From NCBI GenBank assembly GCA_963818685.1, contig CAWFTJ010000006.1, positions 682,001 through 746,000 on the forward strand: a DNA stretch of 64,000 nt, given 5' to 3'. The translations under genes were made by a program, and so were the position numbers. This stretch comes from CAJCJE01 sp963818685. GTDB lineage: Bacteria; Actinomycetota; Actinomycetes; Mycobacteriales; Pseudonocardiaceae. Below the pieces are notes generated by a model that saw only the letters and a program-made list of their open reading frames with translations, did not search any database and was not told the origin of the DNA. This document shows positions 36,540 to 44,979 of this stretch, piece after piece; within the stretch, counting starts at the first letter, position 1; every line of letters starts with the position of its first letter.

Positions 36540-37239
36540 TCAGGCGGCGTCGTGGAAGATGACGCCAAGGGTGTGGCGAAGGCCACTGTGGACAGTGCTG
36601 ACCCCGTGCCGCACCGCGATTCGGTAGTAACCGCGCTGACCGACGCCGGGTCGGTACCTGGTTGGCCAGATCACCGCCTGACCTTGCCGCAACGTGATCG
36701 AGCTGCCGCGCGACTGGGCCCTCGGCAGGTTCTCGACGAGCATGAACTCGCCGCCCTCGTAGTCGACGTCGCGTTCGCTGAGCATCACCATCAGCTGCAA
36801 CGGAAAGGCGTGCTCGCCGTAGATGTCCTGGTGCAGGCAGTTGTAGTCGCCTTCGCGGTAACGCAACAGCAACGGCGTCGGCCTGGTCTGTCCGTCCCGG
36901 TGGCAGACGTCCAGGAACTCGTCGAGTTCGGCCGGGAACCGCGTCGGGAAACCGAGGTGCTCGTACCAGGTGTTCGCGATCGGCACCAGATGCGGATACA
37001 CCGCCTCGCGCAGCCTGCTCACCACCTTCGGCAGCGGATGTCGCGAAGTACTGGTACTCACCGGAACCGAATCGATGGCGCGCCATGTTCACCTTGGCCC
37101 GCCAGTGTTTCGGCTGGTCGTAGTGGTCGATCAGGGTCTGGCACTCGGTGCGGGACAGCACGGTCGGTGTCTTCGCGTAGCCGTCGCGGTCCAGCGCCGC
37201 GCCGATCGCCGGCCAGTCCCACGTCTTCGGTGCGCTCAT
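36540..37239 (-). pseudogene. 2OG-Fe(II) oxygenase, single frameshift near the N-terminus
   Basis: ATG 37239 with a GAAGAGAG leader encodes MSAPKTWDWPAIGAALDRDGYAK and RFGSGEYQYFA. The frame breaks near 37045, and the rest continues in another frame from HPLPKVVSRLREAVY. The 2OG-oxygenase core is complete: iron ligands in LHQDIYGE (HxD), a distal His in VRHGVSTVHSGLRHTLG, and conserved Arg. Deleting the extra A in GCGACATCC would restore ~232 aa. The protein resembles the Oxygenase-NA (PF09859) group, some members of which are proposed to act on damaged nucleic acid. It lies between the FAD monooxygenase and the exporter. Confidence 0.8.
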
Positions 37240-37298
37240 ACTCTCTTCAACACCAACAGGGCCCGACCGGTTGCACCGATCGGGCCCCATTTCCCGGA

Positions 37299-38483
37299 TC
37301 AACCGACGAGCAGTGGTTCGTCCAGTTCGATGTGGTGCTTGTACAGCCAGGCGCGGGCGTTCGGCCTGGTGAACAGCTTCATCGCGACCGGCGCGAGCGC
37401 GTCCCGGATCACCCGGCCGACCGGCCCGGCCGCCTTGTTGTTGTTGGTCCGCTTCGCCGCAGCCATCACCTTGGCGATCCGCTTTTCCCGCAACTGCTGG
37501 AAGGTCGCGAACGCGCTCGCCGGATCTGGCCGGTCACGCAGGCACTTGACCAGTTCCAGGGCGTCCTCAAGAGCCAGCGACGCGCCCTGTCCGGAACTCG
37601 GCGACGGCACCCGCGCGGCGTCGCCGATCAGCACGATCCGGTCGCGGTACCACTGCCGGGGCGGATCCATGTGGTAGATCGCCAGCCACATGTCGATGCT
37701 CCTGGTCGCCGCCACGATTTGCGCGGCCGGGGTTTTGTCGCCCGCGAACAGGTCGATCAGCTGCTTCTTGCGCGCGGCGGAAGGCACGGCCGCGAGGTCG
37801 TCCCCGGTCGGTTCGACCGGCGTCGGCACGTTCGCGAACCAGCCGACCCGACCGTCCGGCTGGCCCGCGTAGCCGAAGAAGGCACGCTTGCCGAAGACCA
37901 TGTGAAACGTGCTCGGATCGAGGTCGAGATCCAGTGGCTCGCTGTAGGCGCCGCCGCCGGTCAGCCCGACGTAGTGCGGTTTCGGCGCGTCCGGCGCCAC
38001 GATCGTGCGCGCCGCCGAATGCATGCCGTCCGCGCCGATGAGCACGGTCCCGGTCGCGCTGGTGCCGTCGTCGAACCGCGCGATCACCTGCTCGCCGCGG
38101 TGCTCGGCCCCGACCAGCCGTTTGCCGTGCTCGATCGGGATGCCTCTGCGCGCGGCCTCGCCGTAGAGCGCATCGTAGAGCCTCGCCCGTTCGGCGGTGA
38201 CCTCGATGGTGCCGTCGTCGGCGATGCCCAGTTGCCGCCCGTTCCCGTTCCACATCGCGATCTTGGAGGTCGGCCAGCCGGTGGCCCTGACCTGCTCGTC
38301 CACCCCGAGCGTGCGGAGCACGTCGAAGCCGTTGACGGCGATGCCGAGCCCGCCGCCGACGCCGTGCGCCGTGCCCTCGTACGCCTCGTAGATGACGGCC
38401 TCGATGCCGACCCGCTGACAGGCCATGGCGGCGGCCGTGCCTGCGACACCTGCCCCGATGATCAGTGCTTTAACGTCCTTCAT
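37299..38483 (-). CDS. FAD-dependent monooxygenase (PHBH fold)
   Basis: A 394-aa class A flavin monooxygenase. Motifs in order are the FAD Rossmann GxGxxG at the N-terminus (IIGAGVAGTAAA), the DG motif GADGMHSAAR and the GD motif VLIGDAARVPSPSSGQGASLALEDA. The ATG at 38483 has GGAGGAAAT 5 nt upstream; an earlier in-frame start at 38516 is less likely. Such enzymes hydroxylate aromatic or polyketide substrates and include antibiotic-inactivating members. It heads the set monooxygenase, 2OG oxygenase, MFS and lies downstream of a PadR gene. Confidence 0.88.
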   Translation of the reverse strand: MKDVKALIIGAGVAGTAAAMACQRVGIEAVIYEAYEGTAHGVGGGLGIAVNGFDVLRTLGVDEQVRATGWPTSKIAMWNGNGRQLGIADDGTIEVTAERARLYDALYGEAARRGIPIEHGKRLVGAEHRGEQVIARFDDGTSATGTVLIGADGMHSAARTIVAPDAPKPHYVGLTGGGAYSEPLDLDLDPSTFHMVFGKRAFFGYAGQPDGRVGWFANVPTPVEPTGDDLAAVPSAARKKQLIDLFAGDKTPAAQIVAATRSIDMWLAIYHMDPPRQWYRDRIVLIGDAARVPSPSSGQGASLALEDALELVKCLRDRPDPASAFATFQQLREKRIAKVMAAAKRTNNNKAAGPVGRVIRDALAPVAMKLFTRPNARAWLYKHHIELDEPLLVG

Positions 38484-38656
38484 GGGATTTCCTCCGGTTT
38501 CAGTGGGTTGTTTCACCGAACCGGTCCGTGCTGGTGAGCCCGGCTATGCTAGTGATTGCCAATTCACGGGCCGAGGTTCGCCTTGCCGCGGAGGTCGGTT
38601 CGAGGGCATCCGCCCTGGCGCGGTGTTGCCGCACCGTGCCAGGGCTCGTTCGCTGT

Positions 38657-39304
38657 TCAGTCCTTCGTAGCGCCTCTTTCCGCCAGTTCCGCCATCTCGG
38701 CGGGAAACTGGCCGGTCTCCTGCCAGCGCCGCCACTGTGCGAGGCCGGGTATGTCGCCGTTGGTCAGCTCGACCAGAAATGCCCGCACCCAGTCGACCTC
38801 GGCGGCCAGGCGGGTGAGCCGGTAGTCCCATTCGGCCAGTAGCAGCCGGGGGACTTCGGTCGCGGTCCGCTCGTAGGCGGCGCGTTGTTCACCAAGGGAG
38901 GCGGTCAACAGGTCGAGCCTGATCCGCAGCACGCGGATGACTTCGTCCGGGTGCAGCACGGCGAGCACGGACAGTCCCGCCTCGAAACTGCTCTGCTCCG
39001 ACTCGGGGGTGCCGAGCAGTTCGCTGGTCCAGTTCCGGAGTTCGTCGATGCCGGCCTCGGTGATGCGGTAGACCGTCCGTTCCGGACGGCTGCCGCTGCG
39101 CACGCTCTCGGCCGCCTCGATGAAGCCGTGCTTCTCCAGGTTGCCGACGACCGTGTACAGCGTGCCCCACTTGATCGCCATGTCCCGGTCCTTGCCCCGG
39201 GCCTTCATGATCGACGCGATCTCGTAGGGGTGCATCGGCCGCTGGATGACCGTGGACAGCACGGCAAGAGCCATCAGGTTGCCAACCTTCCTGCGCTTGG
39301 CCAT
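38657..39304 (-). CDS. PadR family transcriptional regulator
   Basis: A 215-aa protein with a PadR winged helix (ALAVLSTVIQRPMHPYEIASIM, WGTLYTVVGNLEKHGFIEA, RTVYRITEAGIDELRNW) and a C-terminal helical dimerisation domain (vinculin-like). The ATG at 39304 is preceded by GAGGAGGAC. It is in the same direction as the oxygenase/exporter genes 174 bp downstream and probably regulates them. A strong palindrome lies in its own upstream region. Confidence 0.88.
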   Translation of the reverse strand: MAKRRKVGNLMALAVLSTVIQRPMHPYEIASIMKARGKDRDMAIKWGTLYTVVGNLEKHGFIEAAESVRSGSRPERTVYRITEAGIDELRNWTSELLGTPESEQSSFEAGLSVLAVLHPDEVIRVLRIRLDLLTASLGEQRAAYERTATEVPRLLLAEWDYRLTRLAAEVDWVRAFLVELTNGDIPGLAQWRRWQETGQFPAEMAELAERGATKD

Positions 39305-39328
39305 CCCGTCCTCCTCGCGTCCGATTGC

Positions 39329-39360
39329 TCGTTTACGAGTATACGAACACGAGTACTCGT
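39329..39360. promoter_or_regulatory. Operator-like dyads upstream of padR
   Basis: Contains ACGAGTACTCGT (39349-39360), a perfect 12-bp palindrome, and CTCGTTTACGAG just before it (39329-39340). The two sites are 20 bp apart, about two helical turns, in front of the PadR start. Autorepression by PadR is the likely meaning. Confidence 0.55.
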
Positions 39361-39376
39361 CCGCAAGTATCGATCG

Positions 39377-40138
39377 TCAGGCCCTCACGGGCTGGCACAG
39401 CTGGCAGGGGTGGTAACCTGCCTGCTCGGCCTGCTTGATGCTGCGGAACTCGTGCCGGTGCGCCGGCGTGATCCGCCGCGCCGCCGAGCAACTGGGGAAG
39501 CAGACGATCCCGGTGGTGTCGCTGGCCACGTAGCGCATGCCGCGCCCGGCCAGCTCGTCCAACTCGGCCAGGTTGGCGCCCTCTCCGGCGAGCAGCTCCT
39601 TCTTCGCGGGCCGGTCGAACACGTACTCGCCGAGGTCGCCGTCGGAGCGCACCACCCGGTGGCACGGGATCAGCACCGGCACCGGGTTGTGGCCAAGCGC
39701 CGTACCGACCGCGCGCACCGCCTTGGGCCGGCCGATCTGGTGGGCGATCCAGCCGTAGGGCCGAACCTGCCCGGCCGGGATGCGCTGCGCGGCACGCAGC
39801 ACGTCGCGTTCGAAGTCGGTGCACCCGCGCAGGTCGAACCTGAGGTTGGTGGCCCTGCCGTTGCGCAGCGCGGGCAGCAGCCCGACCGGCGGCTGCTCGG
39901 CCCGCAGCAGCGGCCGCCTGAACCGCTCGCGGAACGCGGCAACGAACTCGTCGTCGCTCTCGTGCACGGCCGTGCCGAGGCGCACATACGAGATGCCCCG
40001 ATCGGTCGAGGCGACGTAGAGCGACCCGGTCGGGCCGGGCACCTGCACCCAGCGTGCGGCGATCCGCTCCAGCAGCTCGGCTGGTGGGTCGACGCGCAGG
40101 CCGGCCAGGTCGGTGGCGAGGGAATCATGCTCGGTCAT
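39377..40138 (-). CDS. Alkylated-DNA repair methyltransferase: OGT domain plus C-terminal Ada-type Cys4 domain
   Basis: A 253-aa protein. The O6-methylguanine transferase domain spans ~100-190, with the acceptor-cysteine motif IPCHRVV (Cys159). Residues ~205-250 (TTGIVCFPSCSAARRI, then GYHPCQLCQP) match the zinc phosphotriester-repair domain found at the N-terminus of E. coli Ada, with Cys213, Cys217, Cys245 and Cys248. The order is therefore reversed compared with Ada, and no AraC-type HTH is present. Its start overlaps the ECF sigma stop (ATGA), so the two are co-translated. A sensing-plus-repair role is inferred. Confidence 0.85.
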   Translation of the reverse strand: MTEHDSLATDLAGLRVDPPAELLERIAARWVQVPGPTGSLYVASTDRGISYVRLGTAVHESDDEFVAAFRERFRRPLLRAEQPPVGLLPALRNGRATNLRFDLRGCTDFERDVLRAAQRIPAGQVRPYGWIAHQIGRPKAVRAVGTALGHNPVPVLIPCHRVVRSDGDLGEYVFDRPAKKELLAGEGANLAELDELAGRGMRYVASDTTGIVCFPSCSAARRITPAHRHEFRSIKQAEQAGYHPCQLCQPVRA

Positions 40139-40740
40139 CGGATACCTCCCGGAGCCGTCTGAAGCTCGCGCAGTCGTCGCAGGCCCCGCGAGATATGGGA
40201 TTTGACTGTTCCCTCCGGTCGGCCGAGCACGTCGGCTATCTCGGCGATCGGCAGGTCGACGACGTGACGCAGGACAACAGCGATGCGTTGTTCCTCAGGC
40301 AGCGTGCCGAGCAGATCGGACAGCTCGCGCGCGGTCTCGTTGCGCAGTACCGATCCCTCGACGTCTTGGTGTTCATCGGTGGGTTCCCGCGCGTTCGTCA
40401 GCTCGGTCGTGGCCGGTCGACGGCTCGCGTCGCGCTGGGCGTTGCGCCAGAGGTTGAGGGTGATGGTCAGCAGCCACGGTCGCGGCTGTAGTGCGGTGAT
40501 GCGGTCGGGTGCGTAGTCGGTCAGCGCCCGATACGCGCGCAGGAACGTCTCCGCCGTCAGGTCCTGCGCCTCCGCCCATCGGCCACTGACCCGCAGGGCG
40601 GTCGAGAACACCGCCTGGCGGTGGGCGTTGAACAGCTCGACGAAGCCGATGTCGAGATCGCCGGCGAGCGCGGCGACCACGTCGTCGTCGGCGCCGGCAC
40701 GGTCGGTCGGCGGCGCGGACGTGGTCTCGGTTCGGATCAC
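40135..40740 (-). CDS. ECF RNA polymerase sigma factor
   Basis: A 201-aa sigma-70 family protein. Region 2 is at ~33-100 (FVELFNAHRQAVFSTALRV, AQDLTAETFLRAYRAL, PRPWLLTITLNLWRN) and region 4 at ~140-195 (LSDLLGTLPEEQRIAVVL, LPIAEIADVLGRPEGTVKSHISRGL). No anti-sigma gene is adjacent. Instead its stop overlaps the alkylation-repair gene, which suggests control of a DNA-damage regulon, though that is inference. Confidence 0.9.
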   Translation of the reverse strand: MIRTETTSAPPTDRAGADDDVVAALAGDLDIGFVELFNAHRQAVFSTALRVSGRWAEAQDLTAETFLRAYRALTDYAPDRITALQPRPWLLTITLNLWRNAQRDASRRPATTELTNAREPTDEHQDVEGSVLRNETARELSDLLGTLPEEQRIAVVLRHVVDLPIAEIADVLGRPEGTVKSHISRGLRRLRELQTAPGGIR

Positions 40741-40868
40741 GGACAGTTGAACCCCATCGGATGCTGATCGGTTGCACGATTACTGAAAGTGAATGCGACA
40801 CTAGGACCTGTTGTATCGCCTCCGCACCAAACTGCCACCAACCGCCTCATTCGCCAGCGCACTGCGGT

Positions 40869-42023
40869 ATGAAAGCGTTCGTGGCCGAACTCGCCGACCT
40901 GTTGCGCGGAGTGGCCGACGGCACGCCGCCGCCCACCGACGCAGAGCTGACCGTTGTGCTGCCCCCCGACGAACGCTCCGTCGGCGTGCTCGCGTTTCCC
41001 GGTCAGCACATCATCGTCGCCGACGTGAGCGCCGAGTGGGTTCGGTCCTGGCTCCCCGCCGATGATCTCAGCGCCCCGCTCGGCCCGCAGTTCCTCACCC
41101 TGCTCGCCGCGGTGACCGGCCGCGCGATCGGCAACATCGACACGGTCGTTGTCGCCCGCGCGCACGGCAGGCGCCGCGGCCTCGAACTCACCGAAATCAC
41201 GGACAGTGACCATCCTCGGGTCGCCAGCGCCAGGCGACAACGGGCGGACGTGCGCGCCTGGGTGTGCCCAGGCGGCCTGCTCGTGCTGGGCAGGGGAGTG
41301 GCCGGCCGCTGGGAGGCGGCCGTGGAGGTGGAGCCCGCGTTGCGGGGGTTCGGTCTCGGTCGCGGCCTGTTCGGTGCCGCGCTCGGCCTGTTGCCGGCGG
41401 GCGAATCGGTGTGGGCGCAGGTCGCCCCTGGCAACGCCGCATCGCTGCGCGCCCTGCTTGCCGCCGGCTACCGCCCGATCGGCGCGGAGGTGTTGTTCCA
41501 GCCGCGTGCTGAGGACGAGGGCGGGCCGATCGAGTGGTTCGGCTCCTACCTGCCGGCCGAGGACTGGCAGGACGACGACGCCGAGACTGCTTTCGAACCA
41601 GCTCCGGAACCGGCCCTCGAACCAGCCCTCGAACCAGCCCCGGAACCAGTCCCCGAACCGGCTCCCGAACCGGCCAAGGCCCACGCCGTCGAACCAGCCG
41701 ACGCCCCCGAACCCGAGCCGCAGCCCCAGCCCCAGCCCCAGCCCGATCCCCAGCCCGAGCCCCAGCCCGCCCCCGAGCCCCAGCCCGAGTCCGAGCCGGC
41801 GCCCGCTCCCGAATCCGCTGAGGTGCCGTTCGAGCCGGTCACCTTCCGGCTGCCGCCGATCGAGACCCCGCCCAAGCCTCGGCCGGTCACCGCGGATCTG
41901 GGACCAATTGAAACGACGCCGGCGACGACCGAAGAGCTGGCTGCCGCGGAGGCCGAAGCAGCGGCCGAACTCGACGCCGACGAGGACACCGAACTCGCCG
42001 AGCGGGATGAACCGCTTTCGTGA
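40869..42023 (+). CDS. GNAT-like acetyltransferase with Pro/Glu-rich C-terminal tail
   Basis: A 384-aa protein starting at ATG 40869. Residues ~1-100 form an unrecognised domain. Residues ~120-220 resemble a GNAT fold (VCPGGLLVLGRGVAGRWEAAVEVE, then LRGFGLGRGLFGAAL with the acetyl-CoA Gly-rich loop, then VAPGNAASLRALLAAGYRPIGAEVLF). From ~238 on it is low-complexity, dominated by EP, EPAPEP and PQPQPQP runs to ~320, then an acidic end. The tail looks like a disordered linker or binding region. It is divergent from the sigma factor. Confidence 0.7.
   Translation: MKAFVAELADLLRGVADGTPPPTDAELTVVLPPDERSVGVLAFPGQHIIVADVSAEWVRSWLPADDLSAPLGPQFLTLLAAVTGRAIGNIDTVVVARAHGRRRGLELTEITDSDHPRVASARRQRADVRAWVCPGGLLVLGRGVAGRWEAAVEVEPALRGFGLGRGLFGAALGLLPAGESVWAQVAPGNAASLRALLAAGYRPIGAEVLFQPRAEDEGGPIEWFGSYLPAEDWQDDDAETAFEPAPEPALEPALEPAPEPVPEPAPEPAKAHAVEPADAPEPEPQPQPQPQPDPQPEPQPAPEPQPESEPAPAPESAEVPFEPVTFRLPPIETPPKPRPVTADLGPIETTPATTEELAAAEAEAAAELDADEDTELAERDEPLS
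41583..41820 (+). repeat. Low-complexity GAACCGGCC/CCCGAGCCC-type repeat coding for EP/QP tail
   Basis: About 240 bp of imperfect 6- to 12-bp units (GAACCAGCCCTC twice in a row, then CAGCCC repeated) encode alternating Glu/Gln-Pro. It is in frame with the GNAT-like gene. Such tracts can vary in length between strains. Confidence 0.75.
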
Positions 42024-42172
42024 CGATCCGTCAATAAAACTCACCCGGATGGATTAACGCGATAGGGGTGGAAGGGCGCTCTTCTTGACTCGCTGTAGTT
42101 GAAATGAAACGCTCCCCCGGAGATTTCCCTACGTCCGGTAGTCGGGGATCGGGCGCCATTTCAGGAGGGCCC

Positions 42173-43531
42173 GTGCATGCACATCCGCGCCGTCGCTTGG
42201 TCGCGGCACTGTCCGGTTTATCGGTGGCCGCTGCCACCGCGCTGACCGGTGTCGCCTCGACCGCGGCCGCGGCAACCGGGGTGATGACCCCCTCGATCGG
42301 GGCACACCCCCAGTATCAGGTGGCCGGCCACGTGACAACGGCCGACCCGCAGGCGACCACCTTCTCCTGCCAGACCAAGGTGCCCGCGCAGTGCTACGGC
42401 CCGGCGCAGATCAGGGCGGCGTACGGCGTGGACAAGCTGGCGAGCCAGTTCAAGCTCAACGGTGCCGGTGAGACCATCGCGATCGTCGACGCGTTCCAGA
42501 GCCCGACGATCAACAGCGACCTCGCCACGTTCGACACCCTGTTCGGCCTGCCGGCGCCGAAGTTCAACATCATCGCGCCGGACGGCGTCACGCCGTTCGA
42601 CCCGAGCAGTGCCGACCAGGTCGACTGGGCCGGTGAGATCACGCTGGACGTGGAGTACGCGCACGCGATCGCTCCGGCCGCCACCATCGACCTGGTGCTC
42701 GGCAAGAGCGACAACGACGCGGACCTGCTCGACGCGCAGCGTTACGTGGTGTCGCACAACCTGGCCGACGTGATGTCGCAGAGCTTCGGCGAGGCAGAGC
42801 AGTGCATGCTGCCCGCGACCGAGCAGGCGGCGCACCAGGTGTTCCAGCAGGCGGTGCGCAAGCACATCACGGTGTTCGCGTCAGCGGGCGACCAGGGTGC
42901 CGCTCAGCCGACCTGTGACGGCACCTCGTTCTTCAAGGCGGCCAGCACGCCTGCGTCCGATCCGAACGTGACCGGTGTCGGTGGCACGATTCTCGATGCG
43001 GACGGCATCACCGGTGCCTACCACAGCGGGACCACGTGGAACGAGCCGAACTTCAACGCCGCCGGCGGCGGTGGCTACAGCGTGCTGTTCGGCACGCCGA
43101 GCTACCAGCGTTCGCTGCACCTGCCTTCTCGTGGGGTGCCGGACGTGTCCTACAACGCCGCCATCATCGGCGGCGTGCTCGCGGTGTGGAGCAGCTCCGG
43201 CCAGGGCGCCAACCTGGTGTTCCGCTTCGGTGGCACCAGCGCGGGCTCCCCGCAGTGGTCCGGTCTGATCGCGCTCGCCGACCAACTGGGCCACCACCGG
43301 GTCGGTGCGATCAACAAGGAGCTGTACGTGTTCGGACAGCACGGCCTCGGCAGTGCGTTCTTCCACGACATCACCACCGGCGACAACACCTACCACGGTG
43401 TTTCGGTGACCGTGAACGGTTTCCCCGCGACGCCGGGTTGGGACGCGGCCTCCGGTCTTGGCACGCCCAAGGCCAACAACCTCGTTCCGTTGCTCGCCAC
43501 GACCTTCGGAAACGACAACAGCGAGTCCTAA
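42173..43531 (+). CDS. Secreted S53 (sedolisin-like) serine peptidase
   Basis: A 452-aa exported peptidase. I choose GTG 42173 because AGGAGG lies 4 nt upstream and the signal peptide (HPRRRLVAALSGLSVAAATALTG, cleavage near ~32) then starts correctly; an upstream ATG at 42104 would add 23 residues. The catalytic set is DWAGEITLDVEYAH (Glu/Asp), FASAGDQG (oxyanion Asp) and FGGTSAGSP (Ser356). As with the first S53 gene, only a short stretch separates the signal peptide from the core, so no full prodomain is present. It has its own hairpin terminator. Confidence 0.9.
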   Translation: MHAHPRRRLVAALSGLSVAAATALTGVASTAAAATGVMTPSIGAHPQYQVAGHVTTADPQATTFSCQTKVPAQCYGPAQIRAAYGVDKLASQFKLNGAGETIAIVDAFQSPTINSDLATFDTLFGLPAPKFNIIAPDGVTPFDPSSADQVDWAGEITLDVEYAHAIAPAATIDLVLGKSDNDADLLDAQRYVVSHNLADVMSQSFGEAEQCMLPATEQAAHQVFQQAVRKHITVFASAGDQGAAQPTCDGTSFFKAASTPASDPNVTGVGGTILDADGITGAYHSGTTWNEPNFNAAGGGGYSVLFGTPSYQRSLHLPSRGVPDVSYNAAIIGGVLAVWSSSGQGANLVFRFGGTSAGSPQWSGLIALADQLGHHRVGAINKELYVFGQHGLGSAFFHDITTGDNTYHGVSVTVNGFPATPGWDAASGLGTPKANNLVPLLATTFGNDNSES

Positions 43532-43544
43532 GTAGACGACGGTT

Positions 43545-43579
43545 AGCGGCGGTCGCATCCCCTGGATGCGGCCGCCGCT
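43545..43579 (+). terminator. Hairpin terminator after S53 peptidase
   Basis: AGCGGCGGTCGCATCC and GGATGCGGCCGCCGCT pair over 16 bp (one G-T wobble) around a CCT loop, 14 nt after the stop. Confidence 0.7.
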
Positions 43580-43683
43580 TGTCAGCGCTGTGCCATGCCC
43601 GGGACGGCTCCCTCGCGAGAGTGATGCGGGATCTGGTTCGCGTGGGGGAGCCGTTTCCAGGGGTGCTCTGTCAGGATCAGGTC

Positions 43684-44979
43684 GTGTCCATCGCGCTGCG
43701 CCCGATCACCGGCGGCATCACCTACCGTCGGTGGGCCTACCTGATCCTGGGCGGCGCGCTGCTCGTGCCCTATGTCCTGGCCGGCACCGTGCTGCTGCCG
43801 CTGGCCCTGATCCGGGTGCAGTACCTGTTCGGGAATGCCGCCTACGTGCTGCTGGTCCTGCTGTGCATCGCGGTCCTGATCGTGTTGACCTCGTTCATCC
43901 CGGCTGTGCACACGGTGCAGGGTGCCGCGGTCCGCGAGTTGCTCGGCGGTCCGCTCGCCGAACAGGGCATGGGCTCGGCTGGGACGTGGCAGGCGCGCTG
44001 GCGTCGCACCGCCTGGTTCGTGCTGCACATCCTGGTTGGCGGTCTGGTCAGCGTGGTCACGTTGTTCGTGCCGCCGACCGTCGTGGTCAGCTTCACCGTG
44101 CCGTTCGTCGCCAACCAGAACGTCGGTGGCCTGCACCTGCCCGAGGTGCACGGCTTCTGGCGCTGGCTGATCCCGATCGCCGGACTGGTCGCGCTGATCT
44201 GCGTCATCTACGCGGTGGCCGCCGCGGGCGCCGTCCTGGCCAGGCTCGCGCCGGTGTTCCTCGGGCCATCGGCCGAGGACCGGCTGGCCGCCGCCGAGGA
44301 TCGGGCCCGCACGCTGGCGCAGCGCAACCGGCTCGCCCGCGAGCTGCACGACTCGGTCGGGCACACGCTGAGCGTGGTGTCCATCCAGGCGGGCGCGGCC
44401 GGGCGGGTGTTGGACACCGACCCTGACTTCGTCCGCCGCGCGCTGTCCGCGATCGAGGAGTCCGCGCGCAGCGCCATGACCGACCTGGATCACGTGCTCG
44501 GTCTGCTCCGCGAGGACGCGAACATGGACGCGAACGCCGACGAAGCGTCCTTGCGCAGCCCGCACTCGGGTCTTGACGCGCTGGACGAGCTGGTCGCGTC
44601 CACCGAACTCACCGGCGTCTCGGTCGAGAAGCGGGTGACCGGCGACCTCGGCGCCGTGCCGCAGGTGGTGTCGAGCCAGGCGTACCGGATCGTCCAGGAA
44701 GGGCTGACCAACGTGCTGCGGCACGCCGGTAAGGTCCAGGTCACTCTCTGTGTCGACGTGCGACCCGATCTCCTGGAGCTGACCATGGTCAACCCGCTCG
44801 GCGATCCCGGCCCTGCCGCGCACCATGCCGGCCGGGGCGGCCGCGGCCTTGCCGGCATGCGCGAGCGCGCCACCGTCCTTCATGGACAGTTGACGGCCCA
44901 CGCCGTCGGCAACGAGTGGCGGGTCAACGTGATCCTGCCCCTCCGTGCCGGCCGCGGCGCCCGATTGGACCCGGCATGA
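43684..44979 (+). CDS. Sensor histidine kinase, NarL/DesK type
   Basis: A 431-aa kinase. Four TM helices lie within ~15-185 (WAYLILGGALLVPYVLAG, YVLLVLLCIAVLIVLTSF, VLHILVGGLVSVVTLFV, LIPIAGLVALICVIYAV) with a short loop between. The HisKA_3 motif RELHDSVGHTLSVVSIQAG carries the phospho-histidine. The HATPase domain shows EGLTNVLRHAG and GRGGRGLAGMRERA. The start is uncertain: GTG 43684 gives a normal N-terminus, while ATG 43624 is an alternative that would translate a possible hairpin. It overlaps its response regulator (ATGA). Confidence 0.88.
   Translation: MSIALRPITGGITYRRWAYLILGGALLVPYVLAGTVLLPLALIRVQYLFGNAAYVLLVLLCIAVLIVLTSFIPAVHTVQGAAVRELLGGPLAEQGMGSAGTWQARWRRTAWFVLHILVGGLVSVVTLFVPPTVVVSFTVPFVANQNVGGLHLPEVHGFWRWLIPIAGLVALICVIYAVAAAGAVLARLAPVFLGPSAEDRLAAAEDRARTLAQRNRLARELHDSVGHTLSVVSIQAGAAGRVLDTDPDFVRRALSAIEESARSAMTDLDHVLGLLREDANMDANADEASLRSPHSGLDALDELVASTELTGVSVEKRVTGDLGAVPQVVSSQAYRIVQEGLTNVLRHAGKVQVTLCVDVRPDLLELTMVNPLGDPGPAAHHAGRGGRGLAGMRERATVLHGQLTAHAVGNEWRVNVILPLRAGRGARLDPA

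Noticed and set aside
43602..43658. ACGGCTCCC/GGGAGCCGT arms as a riboswitch before the histidine kinase
   Set aside because: The arms are ~35 nt apart with no recognisable aptamer core; it could be an ordinary weak hairpin.
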